From the NCBI RefSeq assembly GCF_004364245.1, contig NZ_SOAV01000007.1, positions 370,817 to 434,816 on the forward strand: DNA of 64,000 nt, in the 5' to 3' direction. The stretch is from Streptomyces sp. BK208 (GTDB lineage Bacteria; Actinomycetota; Actinomycetes; Streptomycetales; Streptomycetaceae). A program made the translations under genes and the position numbers. Positions within the stretch are counted from its first letter, which is position 1. The number at the start of each line of letters is the position of its first letter. Below are positions 51,097 through 60,236 of this stretch, piece by piece. Under the pieces are notes generated by a model. That model was not told the DNA's origin. It searched no databases and saw only the letters and a program-made list of their open reading frames with translations.

Positions 51097-51492
51097 ATGA
51101 GCGCAGACGGTCAGGGAAGCAACCACTGGTTCGACGACGAGGCCGGGCCCGTCGTCCGTCCGTACGCCATGACGCGCGGCCGCACCACCAGCGCGGCCCA
51201 GCACCGCCTCGACCTGATCGCGGTGGTCGTCACGGAACCCCACGCGGACGATCCGGAGGCGGACGTCACCCTCTCCCCGGAGCACGTGGACATCGTCGGC
51301 CTGTGCCGCGACACCCCGCAGTCGGTCGCCGAACTCGCCGCCGAACTCGACCTCCCCGTCGGGGTCGTGCGGGTCCTGGTCGGCGACCTCGTGGACGGGG
51401 AACTCGTGCACGTCAACCGGCCCGTGCCCCCGGCCGAACTGCCGGACGAGAACATACTGCGCGACGTGATCAGCGGATTGAGGGCACTGTGA
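51097..51492 (+). CDS. Conservon DUF742 protein (CvnC)
   Basis: A 131-aa DUF742 protein. VVRPYAMTRGRTTSAAQHRLDLIAVV at the N-terminus and a winged-helix-like C-terminus (CRDTPQSVAELAAELDLPVG, VRVLVGDLVDGELVHVNRP) are family typical. Starts 10 bases after the roadblock gene. Confidence 0.94.
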   Translation: MSADGQGSNHWFDDEAGPVVRPYAMTRGRTTSAAQHRLDLIAVVVTEPHADDPEADVTLSPEHVDIVGLCRDTPQSVAELAAELDLPVGVVRVLVGDLVDGELVHVNRPVPPAELPDENILRDVISGLRAL

Positions 51493-51538
51493 ACCGGCCC
51501 CCGCGCACGTCGGGCGGCACGTTAAGGAGAAGAGATCG

Positions 51539-52144
51539 ATGATCTTCGGGCGTTCTCAGCGCGGCAAGCCGCCGGTCGAGCCCGTCACGCTGAAGATCCT
51601 GGTGGCCGGCGGCTTCGGCGTGGGCAAGACCACCCTCGTCGGCGCGGTCAGCGAGATCAGGCCGCTGCGCACGGAGGAACTGCTCACCGAGGCCGGCCGG
51701 CCCGTCGACGACGTCAGCGGGGTGGAGGGCAAGCACACCACCACGGTGGCCATGGACTTCGGGCGGATCACCCTGCGCGAGGACCTGGTGCTGTACCTCT
51801 TCGGCACGCCCGGCCAGGAGCGGTTCTGGTTCATGTGGGACGAGCTGTCCGAGGGCGCCCTGGGCGCGGTCGTCCTGGCCGACACCCGGCGCCTGGAGGA
51901 CTGCTTCGCCGCCGTCGACTACTTCGAACGGCGTTCCATCCCGTTCGTCGTCGGCGTCAACTGCTTCGAGGGATCGGCGCGCTACCCGACCGAGACCGTC
52001 CGCCAGGCCCTCGACCTGGACGAGGACGTGCCTCTGGTGCTCTGCGACGCCCGGGACCGTGAGTCCGTCAAGGAGGTCCTGATCGGCGTCGTCCAGCACG
52101 CGATGTCCCAGGCCGCGGACCGGCGCCGGGCCGTCACGACCTGA
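51539..52144 (+). CDS. Conservon GTP-binding protein (CvnD)
   Basis: A 201-aa small GTPase of the conservon ATP/GTP-binding family. G1 is AGGFGVGKTTLVGAVSE (GVGKTT, about residues 27-32), G3 region LFGTPGQERFWFMW, and in the G4 position GVNCFEG instead of NKxD, which is usual in this family. AAGGAG precedes ATG 51539. It ends the four-gene unit. Confidence 0.94.
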   Translation: MIFGRSQRGKPPVEPVTLKILVAGGFGVGKTTLVGAVSEIRPLRTEELLTEAGRPVDDVSGVEGKHTTTVAMDFGRITLREDLVLYLFGTPGQERFWFMWDELSEGALGAVVLADTRRLEDCFAAVDYFERRSIPFVVGVNCFEGSARYPTETVRQALDLDEDVPLVLCDARDRESVKEVLIGVVQHAMSQAADRRRAVTT

Positions 52145-52392
52145 GACTCCGCCCGCCCGGGCCTCCGCACCGCCCGCCGCCGGTCGCGACACCGTCCTGC
52201 GCTCACCGGAGTCCCCGCGCCGGCCGTCCTGGTCCGGCCCGGCGTTCTCGCTCCGTGGGCTGGGCCCGGCGTCTCGCTCGGGAGGCCGCTCGCGGCGTCT
52301 CGGGCCGGCCCCCGGCAGGGAATCGGTGTACGAGGACTCCGGCTCCGGGACGGGCAGCCCGCCCCCGGCCCGCACCGGCGGCGCGCCCTCGC

Positions 52393-54018
52393 TCACCCCG
52401 TCGGTGCCGCCGTCCGCGCCGAGCCGCGCCGCACCTCGTGCCCCGGGACCTCCGCCCGGCCCAGCACCCAACTCGTCCCGCACAGCGCCTTGGCGGCCCT
52501 CTTGAGCGGCGCCAGGCGGGCCGCCGCCCGCCGGTGGTCCGGGACGCTGCCCGGCACGCACAGGACCGACGCGAGAGACAGCGTCACGGGCCGCCCCCCG
52601 GCCGACCAGGGCACGTCCAGCACCGCGGCGGCCAGCGGATCCACCCCGTCCGGATCGGTGAGCACCAGGAAGTCGTCACCACCGATGTGCCCCACGCGGG
52701 TCTCCCCGGCCGCCGTCCGCAGCAGGGTCCGCCCGACCGCCCGGATCAGCTCGTCGCCCGCGGCGAACCCGGCCTCGTCGTTGACCTGCTTGAAGTGGTC
52801 CACGTCGAGCCAGCTCAGCGTGAACGCCCGCCCGTCCGCGATCCGCCGGTCCACCTCGTCCGTGATCGCGTCCGAACCCGGCAGCCGCGTCAGCGGATTG
52901 AGTCCCACCGCCTCCTCCACCCGGCTCTCCGCCAGCGCCCGCACCAGGTCGGCGAGGCGCACGACGCCCACGCACCGCCCGAGGGCGTCCACCACCGCCA
53001 CGTCGTCCGACGTACGGCTCGCACCACCGACCGCCACCACGTCCAGCACCTCCCAGGCCGTCGCGTCGACACCCACCGTCCGCGGCGGGTCGCCGAGCTT
53101 CGCGGCGGGCCGGTCGGCGTACAGGGCGTGCCCGTAACGGCCCGACATCGACAGCAGGAAGCGGGAGCGGTGCACCGAGCGCACCGGAACCCCGTCCCGG
53201 TCCACGAGCAGCACCCCGGACACGTCCGGCGCCCCGGTCAGCAGCGCCCGCACCCGCCCCGCCGACGCCGTCGCCGGCAACAACGCCGCCGGCCGCACGA
53301 ACTGCCGTACCGACGGACCCGACCGCGCCGCCGGCGCCGGGCCCGGCGAGCCGGACGGCACGTACACGTCCGCCGCGGGCAGCCGCACGGGCGGTGCGAA
53401 CAGCGCGCCCTGGGCCAACTGGGCACCGGCCGACCGCGCGACGGCGTACTGCGCCTCCGTCTCCACCCCCTCGACGGCCAGCAGCGCTCCCGACCCGTCG
53501 CACAGCACCCGCATCGCCCGCACGGCCGCGGGGCGCGCCAGCAGCGACGCGTCGAGCTTCACCAGCTCCGGCGCCAGATCCGTCAGTAGCCGCAACGGCG
53601 CGTCCCCGTCCCCGACCCCGTCCGCGCAGATCCTGAACCCCTGCTCCCGCAACACGGCCACCGCCCCCAGCAGGGCCCGCCGCGGCACATGGGCGTACGG
53701 CGGACACACGTCCAGCGTCACCTCCCAGGGCAGCCGGCCCGCCTCGCGCACGGCGTCGTGCAGCGGCTGGAGGCCGCCGAGGTCGGCGAGGGTGCCAGCG
53801 AACACGTTGACGTGCAGCGGCAGCAGCGTCTCCCTGCGCACCGCCGCGCGCAGCGCGGACACCGTGAGCAGACCGTCGAGTTCCGGGTCGCGCCGGGCCT
53901 CGGCCAGCACGTCACCGGCCTCCGGGCGGGCCAGTATCTCCAGCGCCGCGACCCCTCCGGTCATCAGGTTGACCACCGGTTGGAAGGCGAAGCGGAGAGT
54001 GTCCGTCCAGGAGCGCAC
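52393..54018 (-). CDS. Degenerate EAL-CBS-GGDEF protein
   Basis: A 541-aa cyclic di-GMP-type protein. The N-terminal EAL-like domain (1-220) has EILAR in place of EAL-LR and ADGVGDG in place of DDFGTG, so phosphodiesterase activity is doubtful; VEGVETEAQ remains. A CBS-like middle region (250-350) precedes a C-terminal GGDEF domain with DVDHFKQVNDEAGFAAGD and HIGGDDFLVL (about 443-452), where GGDDF is an accepted active-site variant. No membrane segment. GTG 54018 has no ribosome-binding site, so it may be leaderless. Confidence 0.85.
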   Translation of the reverse strand: MRSWTDTLRFAFQPVVNLMTGGVAALEILARPEAGDVLAEARRDPELDGLLTVSALRAAVRRETLLPLHVNVFAGTLADLGGLQPLHDAVREAGRLPWEVTLDVCPPYAHVPRRALLGAVAVLREQGFRICADGVGDGDAPLRLLTDLAPELVKLDASLLARPAAVRAMRVLCDGSGALLAVEGVETEAQYAVARSAGAQLAQGALFAPPVRLPAADVYVPSGSPGPAPAARSGPSVRQFVRPAALLPATASAGRVRALLTGAPDVSGVLLVDRDGVPVRSVHRSRFLLSMSGRYGHALYADRPAAKLGDPPRTVGVDATAWEVLDVVAVGGASRTSDDVAVVDALGRCVGVVRLADLVRALAESRVEEAVGLNPLTRLPGSDAITDEVDRRIADGRAFTLSWLDVDHFKQVNDEAGFAAGDELIRAVGRTLLRTAAGETRVGHIGGDDFLVLTDPDGVDPLAAAVLDVPWSAGGRPVTLSLASVLCVPGSVPDHRRAAARLAPLKRAAKALCGTSWVLGRAEVPGHEVRRGSARTAAPTG

Positions 54019-54167
54019 GGGAGCAGGATGGCGCGACCGGCGACCGCCCGGGGCCAGTTCACGCGACGTTCACGCACCGTTCCGAGTCGCTCACCCGGCG
54101 TACCGGTGGCGAGCCGCCGGGCCGCCCCCTTCCCCCGCGGGGCCCGACCCTGATAGATGCAGGGAAC

Positions 54168-54977
54168 ATGACACGACTCTCCACCACCCTCCGCGGTCTG
54201 GTCACCTCCTTCGCCGCCCTGCTCGCCGTCACGGCCGTCCCGGCCGCCGCGCAGGCACGGCCCGAGCCGCGGGCCCCGGAGGACTTCGTGGCGCTGAGAG
54301 GCGTCGATCCGACGATCATCGAGGAGATGCGCTACGTCACCGCGCACAACTTCGTCGGCGAGCGGGTCGACGGCTACCGGCAGCCCCTGTGCATCCTCAC
54401 CCGCCCCGCCGCCGAAGCCCTGCACCTCGCCCAGACCCGGCTGCTGCGCAAGGGCTACTCCCTCAAGGTGTACGACTGCTACCGCCCCCAGCGTGCCGTC
54501 GACCACTTCGTGCGCTGGGCGGAGGACCTCGACGACCAGAGGATGAAGGCCGAGTTCTACCCGGAGGTCGACAAGACCCGCCTCTTCGCCGACGGTTACA
54601 TCGCGGAGAAGTCCGGCCACAGCCGGGGCTCCACCATGGACCTCACCCTCGTACGGCTCCCGGCCCGGCCCACACGCCCGTACCACCCCGGGCAGCCCCT
54701 GGTCCCGTGCTTCGCTCCGCAGGACGAGCGCTTCCCCGACAACTCCGTCGACATGGGAACCGGTTACGACTGCTTCGACACGCGCTCGCACACCCTCGAC
54801 CCCCGCATCCAGGGCGCCCAGCGCACCAACCGGCTGCTGCTGAAGGACACCCTGGAGGCCGTCGGACTGGTCAACCTCCCCGAGGAGTGGTGGCACTTCA
54901 CGTACAAGCCGGAGCCCCACCCGGACACCTACTTCGACTTCCCGGTCTCGGCCAAGTCGCTCGCCGGCCGCCGCTGA
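54168..54977 (+). CDS. Secreted VanX-like D-Ala-D-Ala dipeptidase (M15)
   Basis: A 269-aa protein with a signal peptide (about 1-30, VTSFAALLAVTAVPAAAQA). M15D zinc site complete: SGHSRGSTMDLT (His151, Asp158) and PEEWWHFTY (Glu240, His243), with CYRPQ (Arg106) in the substrate pocket. Export sets it apart from cytoplasmic VanX of resistance operons; with no vanHA or vanRS nearby it most likely recycles or degrades cell-wall dipeptide. Confidence 0.92.
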   Translation: MTRLSTTLRGLVTSFAALLAVTAVPAAAQARPEPRAPEDFVALRGVDPTIIEEMRYVTAHNFVGERVDGYRQPLCILTRPAAEALHLAQTRLLRKGYSLKVYDCYRPQRAVDHFVRWAEDLDDQRMKAEFYPEVDKTRLFADGYIAEKSGHSRGSTMDLTLVRLPARPTRPYHPGQPLVPCFAPQDERFPDNSVDMGTGYDCFDTRSHTLDPRIQGAQRTNRLLLKDTLEAVGLVNLPEEWWHFTYKPEPHPDTYFDFPVSAKSLAGRR

Positions 54978-55024
54978 CCGGCCTGCCGGAGTCGCCCCCT
55001 CCGGGATCGGATACAGTCCGCCGC

Positions 55025-55561
55025 GTGTCCGAAACTGAAACCTCCGTTCCCAACTCCGCGCCCGACTCCCACTGTTCGCGCTGCGGATCGCCCTACGGAG
55101 AGGGCGTCTCCGGCTGGCCCCGCACCTGCCCCGCGTGCGGCAATGTGGCCTACCGCAACCCACTGCCGGTCGCGGTGGCCCTCCAGCCCGTGTACGACAC
55201 GCAGGGCACCGCCCTGGTCGTCATCACCCGCACCGTCACCCCCGCACGCGGGGGAGTCGCCCTGCCCGGCGGCTACATCGACGACCGGGAGGACTGGCGG
55301 CAGGCCGTCGTCCGCGAGCTGAAGGAGGAGACGGGCATCGACGCGGCGAGCCGCGACGTCCGGCTCGCCGACGCCATGAGCTCGCCCGACGGCCACCTGC
55401 TGCTCTTCGGCCTGCTGCCCGAGCGTCCGGCCGAGGGCCTGCCGCCCTCCGCCGCCACGGACGAGACCGAGGGCTGGCACCTGCTGCGCAGGGCGGAGGA
55501 GCTCGCCTTCCCGCTCCACACCCGGGCGGTACGGGCCTTCTTCGAGGGCCGCTACATCTGA
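55025..55561 (+). CDS. NUDIX hydrolase with N-terminal zinc ribbon
   Basis: A 178-aa protein. CSRC...CPAC (Cys17, 20, 35, 38) forms a zinc ribbon as in NudC; the NUDIX box runs from GGYIDDREDW to RELKEETGI, matching GX5EX7REUXEEXGU. The substrate is unknown. GTG 55025 has no ribosome-binding site but lies 7 bases behind TACAGT, so leaderless. Its last ten bases overlap the end of the convergent GH31 gene. Confidence 0.88.
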   Translation: MSETETSVPNSAPDSHCSRCGSPYGEGVSGWPRTCPACGNVAYRNPLPVAVALQPVYDTQGTALVVITRTVTPARGGVALPGGYIDDREDWRQAVVRELKEETGIDAASRDVRLADAMSSPDGHLLLFGLLPERPAEGLPPSAATDETEGWHLLRRAEELAFPLHTRAVRAFFEGRYI

Positions 55562-57924
55562 GCCGGGCGCTCCGCGAGCCCGCGGACGCGGACGGGGCAG
55601 GACGGCTCGCCCGGACCGTCCTGGCCCTCCCGCCGCACGGCCACCCGGCGCCCCTCCCAGCGGGACACGTACCGTTCGATCCCCGGCTCCACCCAACCGT
55701 CGCCCGCGTCCGGCACGACCAGCCCGCCGCCGGTCCGCCCCCGCGCGGGCGCCCACACCTCCAGCTCAGGCGCGCCGTCCGCCCCGCGCACCGGGACCAC
55801 GGATCCCGCACGGGCGAACACCGGGATCCGCCCCGGAGGGGCTTCGGCCGGCACCTGCGCCGGGCCCTCGTAGGCCCGCTCCGTCGCCACGTCGTACCAA
55901 CGCCCCCGCGGCAGCCGCACCTCCCGCCGGTCCGCCCCGGGCCGGAGCACCGGCGCCACCAGCAGGCAGTCGCCCAGCAGGAAGGCGTCCTCGCAGTCCC
56001 GCAACGCCCGGTCCTCCGGCGACTGCCACCACACCGGACGCGCGTACGGGGCACCCGTACGCCGGGCCAGGTGCGCCAGCGTCACGAAGTACGGCAGCAG
56101 CCGACGCCGCTCGGCGAGCGCCACGCGCGCGTGCCCGAGGACCTCGGCTCCGAACCCCCACGGCTCCCCGTGTCCGGCCCGGGGACCGGCGTGGGTCCGC
56201 AGCAGCGGCAGGTAGGCGGCCAGTTGGAGCCACCGCAGATACAGCTCGGGCGGCACACTCCCCCCGGCCCCGCCAACGTCGGGCCCCGAGAACGGCACCC
56301 CGCACAGCCCGAGTCCCAGCACCTGGGCCAGCGACGCCCGCAACCCCGCCCACCCCGACACCACGTCACCGGACCAGACACCGCCGCAGCGCTGCAGTCC
56401 TGCCCACCCGGCACGGGCGAGGACGAACGGCCGCTCGTGCGGCGACAGCGCCCGCAGCCCCTCGTACCCGGCCCGGGCCATGCACAGCGCGAAGACGTTG
56501 TGCGCTTCCCGGTGGTCGCCGCCCCGGCCCTCCAGCGCGTGCCGTGCCGAACGCGGCAGCGTCGGCTCCCCGAAGGCCGCGAACGACGTGGGCGCGTCCA
56601 GGTCGTGCCAGACCCCGGCGAACCCCTGCCCCAGCCGCTCCTCGTAGAGGCCGCCCCACCAGTCGCGCACCCGCGCGCGCGTGAGGTCGGGGAAGACCAC
56701 GTCCCCCGGCCGCCCCGCACCCCGGACCACCGACCCGACGGCATCACGCACGAACACGTCCTCGCGCATGCCGTCGTCGTACAGGGCGCTCCCGGGCGCG
56801 ACCGCCGGCTCGACGGCCGACACCAGCCGGACGCCCTCCCGGCGCAACTCCTCGGCGAGCACGGCCAGCTTCGGGAACCGCTCCTCGTCCACCGTGAACC
56901 CCCGGCCGGCATCGGCGTGACCGCTTCCCAGATGCACCGCGTCCAACGGCAGATCGAGCTCCTGATGACCGGCCACGACCCGCCGCAGCTCCTGCTCGTC
57001 GCCGCAACCCGGCCGCGCGAGATGGTGCCCGAGCGCCCACGACGGCGGCAGCGCGGGCGCGCCGGTCAGCGACGCCCAGGTCAGCAGCACACGCGCGGGG
57101 GTGCCCACCATCACCCAGCACCGCAGCGGCCCCCCGTCCATCCGCAGCACACTGCGCCCCGGCCGGTCGTGCCCCGAACCCGCTCCCTCCTCACCCTCCC
57201 GCAGCGCCACCGTGCCGTCCCACGCGCTGTCGTGGAAGACCAGATGCGTCCCCGCGTCCGCCACCACCATCTGCACCGGCATCGTCACGGACGCCACGTC
57301 CTCACCCGCGGCACCGGGCAGACCCGGACCGGAGTTCCACAGCCGGTACGTACCGTCGCGCAGCCGGGGACCGGAAGACCGCCCGCCGAGCCCGAAGAAC
57401 CGCGCGTCGGCGGCCACCTCCGACCGCTGCGTCCAGCGGGCCGGACCCCCCTGCACCGGCTCCCACCAGCGAGGCGGCAGCTCACGGCGCAGCACCACAC
57501 CCCCCGGTGTACGGACCTCGACCGCGCCGTGCCGGGACACCGCCACCGTCGCGCGCTCCGCCACCACCCGCCAGCCACCGTCCTTGTCCGGCTCCAGCAC
57601 CGCACGCGGATCCGGCTCGGGACAGCGCCCCGCCAACGCGTACGAAGGCTCCGGCCCAGCCCCGTCCCAGCCCCAGAAGACGGCGCCGTTGACCGCGACG
57701 AGTACACGCAGCTCCGAGCGGCCGAACCGGACGACCCCGCCCCCCGGACCGGGCTCCACCTCACGCATCGGCCCCGGCACCCGCGCACGCTCCGCACCCC
57801 GGGGAGGCAGCGCGGCGGCATCGGCACGCTGTCTGCGCCACGCCACCCGCACCGTACGCAACCCCCGCGCCACCCCGGCGGAACCGACCGTCTTCATCGA
57901 ACGCACCAGGTCACGACCGTCCAT
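55552..57924 (-). CDS. Glycoside hydrolase family 31 (alpha-glucosidase-like)
   Basis: A 790-aa intracellular GH31 enzyme. An N-terminal beta domain (FFGLGGRSSGPRLRDGTYRL) precedes the barrel with GVWHDLDAPTSF (nucleophile Asp near residue 438; family consensus WxDMNEP) and VWSGDVVSGW (acid/base Asp near 516), then the proximal C-terminal domain (FLLGDCLLVAPVL, GRWYDV). The MNEP motif is altered to LDAP, so specificity may differ from ordinary alpha-glucosidases. ATG 57924 is taken as start; GTG 57945 is possible. Confidence 0.88.
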   Translation of the reverse strand: MDGRDLVRSMKTVGSAGVARGLRTVRVAWRRQRADAAALPPRGAERARVPGPMREVEPGPGGGVVRFGRSELRVLVAVNGAVFWGWDGAGPEPSYALAGRCPEPDPRAVLEPDKDGGWRVVAERATVAVSRHGAVEVRTPGGVVLRRELPPRWWEPVQGGPARWTQRSEVAADARFFGLGGRSSGPRLRDGTYRLWNSGPGLPGAAGEDVASVTMPVQMVVADAGTHLVFHDSAWDGTVALREGEEGAGSGHDRPGRSVLRMDGGPLRCWVMVGTPARVLLTWASLTGAPALPPSWALGHHLARPGCGDEQELRRVVAGHQELDLPLDAVHLGSGHADAGRGFTVDEERFPKLAVLAEELRREGVRLVSAVEPAVAPGSALYDDGMREDVFVRDAVGSVVRGAGRPGDVVFPDLTRARVRDWWGGLYEERLGQGFAGVWHDLDAPTSFAAFGEPTLPRSARHALEGRGGDHREAHNVFALCMARAGYEGLRALSPHERPFVLARAGWAGLQRCGGVWSGDVVSGWAGLRASLAQVLGLGLCGVPFSGPDVGGAGGSVPPELYLRWLQLAAYLPLLRTHAGPRAGHGEPWGFGAEVLGHARVALAERRRLLPYFVTLAHLARRTGAPYARPVWWQSPEDRALRDCEDAFLLGDCLLVAPVLRPGADRREVRLPRGRWYDVATERAYEGPAQVPAEAPPGRIPVFARAGSVVPVRGADGAPELEVWAPARGRTGGGLVVPDAGDGWVEPGIERYVSRWEGRRVAVRREGQDGPGEPSCPVRVRGLAERPAQM

Positions 57925-58138
57925 GCTGCTCACCCTGCCATCCACGACCGCGCACCCGGGCGTCGTTCAACTGCCGTTCACCCGGGACCGGAGCAGATCT
58001 TCATGTCACCGGGCCATGTGGGGCGCGCCCTGGTGCGGAAGTCGATCACATGGCATCGTCCCTGTCAGCCGCGTCACGCGCACACCCCAGCCCGTGCGCG
58101 GAGGACGCACACGACGCGCACAGTCCGGGAGCCGCCCC

Positions 58139-60115
58139 ATGCCGACCGAGAACCCGCAGCCGCTCTGGCAGCCGGATGCACCACGCATCGCCCAGGCCCG
58201 CATCACCAGGTTCCAGACCTGGGCGGCGCAGCACCACGGGGCCCCCGCCGACGGCGGATACGCCGCGCTCCACCGCTGGTCCGTCGACGAGCTGGACACC
58301 TTTTGGAAAGCCGTCACGGAATGGTTCGACGTCCGCTTCTCGACCCCCTACGCGCGCGTGCTGGGCGACCGGACGATGCCCGGGGCCCAGTGGTTCCCCG
58401 GCGCCACGCTGAACTACGCCGAACACGCCCTGCGCGCCGCCGCCACCCACGCGGACGAACCCGCCCTGCTGTACGTCGACGAGACCCACGAACCCGTCGC
58501 CGTCAGCTGGACCGAGCTGCGCCGCCAGGTCGGCTCGCTCGCCGCCGAACTGCGCGCCCTCGGCGTACGCCCCGGCGACCGCGTCAGCGGCTACCTGCCC
58601 AACATCCCCCAGGCCGTCGTCGCCCTCCTCGCCACCGCGGCCGTGGGCGGCGTCTGGACCTCCTGCGCGCCCGACTTCGGCGCCCGCAGTGTCCTGGACC
58701 GCTTCCAGCAGGTCGAACCCGTCGTCCTGTTCACCGTCGACGGCTACCGCTACGGGGGCAAGGAACACGACCGCCGCGACACCGTCGCGGAGCTGCGCCG
58801 GGAACTGCCCACCCTGCGCGCGGTGATCCACATCCCGCTCCTCGGCACCGAGGCCCCGGACGGCGCCCTGGAATGGCAGGCTCTGACCTCGGCCGACACG
58901 GAGCCCGTGTTCGAGCAGGTGCCCTTCGACCACCCCCTGTGGGTGCTCTACTCCTCCGGCACCACCGGTCTGCCCAAGGCCATCGTCCAGTCCCAGGGCG
59001 GCATCCTCGTCGAGCACCTCAAGCAGCTCGGCCTGCACTGCGACCTCGGCCCCGGAGACCGCTTCTTCTGGTACACCTCGACCGGCTGGATGATGTGGAA
59101 CTTCCTCGTCTCCGGCCTGCTCACCGGCACCACGATCGTCCTCTACGACGGAAGCCCGGGCTTCCCCGCCACGGACGCCCAGTGGCGCATCGCGGAACGC
59201 ACCGGCGCCACCCTCTTCGGCACCTCCGCCGCCTACGTCATGGCCTGCCGCAAGGCCGACGTCCACCCGGCACGCGACCTGGACCTCTCGGCGATCCAGT
59301 GCGTCGCCACCACCGGCTCCCCGCTCCCGCCCGACGGCTTCCGCTGGCTCCACGACGAGTTCGCCGCGAGCGGCGCCGACCTGTGGATCGCCTCGGTCAG
59401 CGGCGGCACCGACGTGTGCTCCTGCTTCGCGGGCGCCGTCCCCACGCTCCCGGTCTACATCGGCGAACTCCAGGCCCCCGGCCTCGGCACCGACCTCCAG
59501 TCCTGGGACCCCGACGGCGCCCCCCTCACCGACGAGGTCGGCGAACTGGTCGTCACCAAGCCCATGCCGTCCATGCCGATCCGCTTCTGGAACGATCCCG
59601 ACGGCAGCCGCTACCGCGACAGCTACTTCGTCACCTACCCCGGCGTCTGGCGGCACGGCGACTGGATCACCCTCACCTCCCGCGGCTCCGTCGTCATCCA
59701 CGGCCGCTCCGACTCCACCCTCAACCGGCAGGGCGTCCGCATGGGCTCCGCCGACATCTACGAAGCCGTCGAGCGGCTCCCCGAGATCAGGGAATCCCTC
59801 GTCATCGGCATCGAACAGCCCGACGGCGGCTACTGGATGCCCCTCTTCGTGCACCTGGCACCCGGAGCCACCCTCGACGACGCCCTGCTGGACCGCATCA
59901 GGCAGACCATCCGCGCCCAGCTCTCCCCGCGCCACGTGCCCGACGAAGTCATCGAGGTGCCCGGCATCCCGCACACCCTCACCGGCAAGCGCATCGAGGT
60001 CCCGGTCAAGCGTCTCCTCCAGGGCACCCCGCTCGACAAGGCCGTCAACCCCGGCTCCATCGACAACCTCGACCTGCTCCACTTCTACGAGGACCTCGCC
60101 CGCAAACGCGCCTGA
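58139..60115 (+). CDS. Acetoacetyl-CoA synthetase
   Basis: A 658-aa ANL-family enzyme activating acetoacetate with ATP and CoA. Motifs include LYSSGTTGLPKAIVQSQGG, the STGWMMWNF stretch typical of acetoacetate-CoA ligases, SGGTDVCSCF, HGRSDSTLNRQGVRMGSADI and the C-terminal TGKRIEVPVKRL with the catalytic Lys at about residue 617. The corresponding Lys of S. lividans AacS is known to be acetylated. The N-terminal extension (PLWQPDAPRIAQARITRF) is family typical. A good terminator follows. Confidence 0.94.
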   Translation: MPTENPQPLWQPDAPRIAQARITRFQTWAAQHHGAPADGGYAALHRWSVDELDTFWKAVTEWFDVRFSTPYARVLGDRTMPGAQWFPGATLNYAEHALRAAATHADEPALLYVDETHEPVAVSWTELRRQVGSLAAELRALGVRPGDRVSGYLPNIPQAVVALLATAAVGGVWTSCAPDFGARSVLDRFQQVEPVVLFTVDGYRYGGKEHDRRDTVAELRRELPTLRAVIHIPLLGTEAPDGALEWQALTSADTEPVFEQVPFDHPLWVLYSSGTTGLPKAIVQSQGGILVEHLKQLGLHCDLGPGDRFFWYTSTGWMMWNFLVSGLLTGTTIVLYDGSPGFPATDAQWRIAERTGATLFGTSAAYVMACRKADVHPARDLDLSAIQCVATTGSPLPPDGFRWLHDEFAASGADLWIASVSGGTDVCSCFAGAVPTLPVYIGELQAPGLGTDLQSWDPDGAPLTDEVGELVVTKPMPSMPIRFWNDPDGSRYRDSYFVTYPGVWRHGDWITLTSRGSVVIHGRSDSTLNRQGVRMGSADIYEAVERLPEIRESLVIGIEQPDGGYWMPLFVHLAPGATLDDALLDRIRQTIRAQLSPRHVPDEVIEVPGIPHTLTGKRIEVPVKRLLQGTPLDKAVNPGSIDNLDLLHFYEDLARKRA

Positions 60116-60128
60116 CCAGGACACCGAC

Positions 60129-60158
60129 GAGCCGGCCGCCCCCACCGGCGGCCGGCTC
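60129..60158 (+). terminator. Terminator after the acetoacetyl-CoA synthetase gene
   Basis: 12-bp arms GAGCCGGCCGCC and GGCGGCCGGCTC with a 6-base loop, 14 bases past the stop. Confidence 0.8.
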
Positions 60159-60236
60159 CCCGCGCCCGCCCGACGCCGTTGTCAGTGCCGCCGATTACTG
60201 TGAGTGAGCATTGATCGACCGTGCACAGGGGGAAAC

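Noticed and set aside
54168..54977. VanX-like gene as vancomycin resistance
   Set aside because: The protein has a signal peptide and no vanH, vanA or vanRS genes lie nearby.
55135..60207. 1,690-codon plus-strand open frame across the NUDIX, GH31 and acetoacetyl-CoA synthetase genes
   Set aside because: Arg/Pro/His-rich translation lying out of frame or antisense to three recognisable enzymes.
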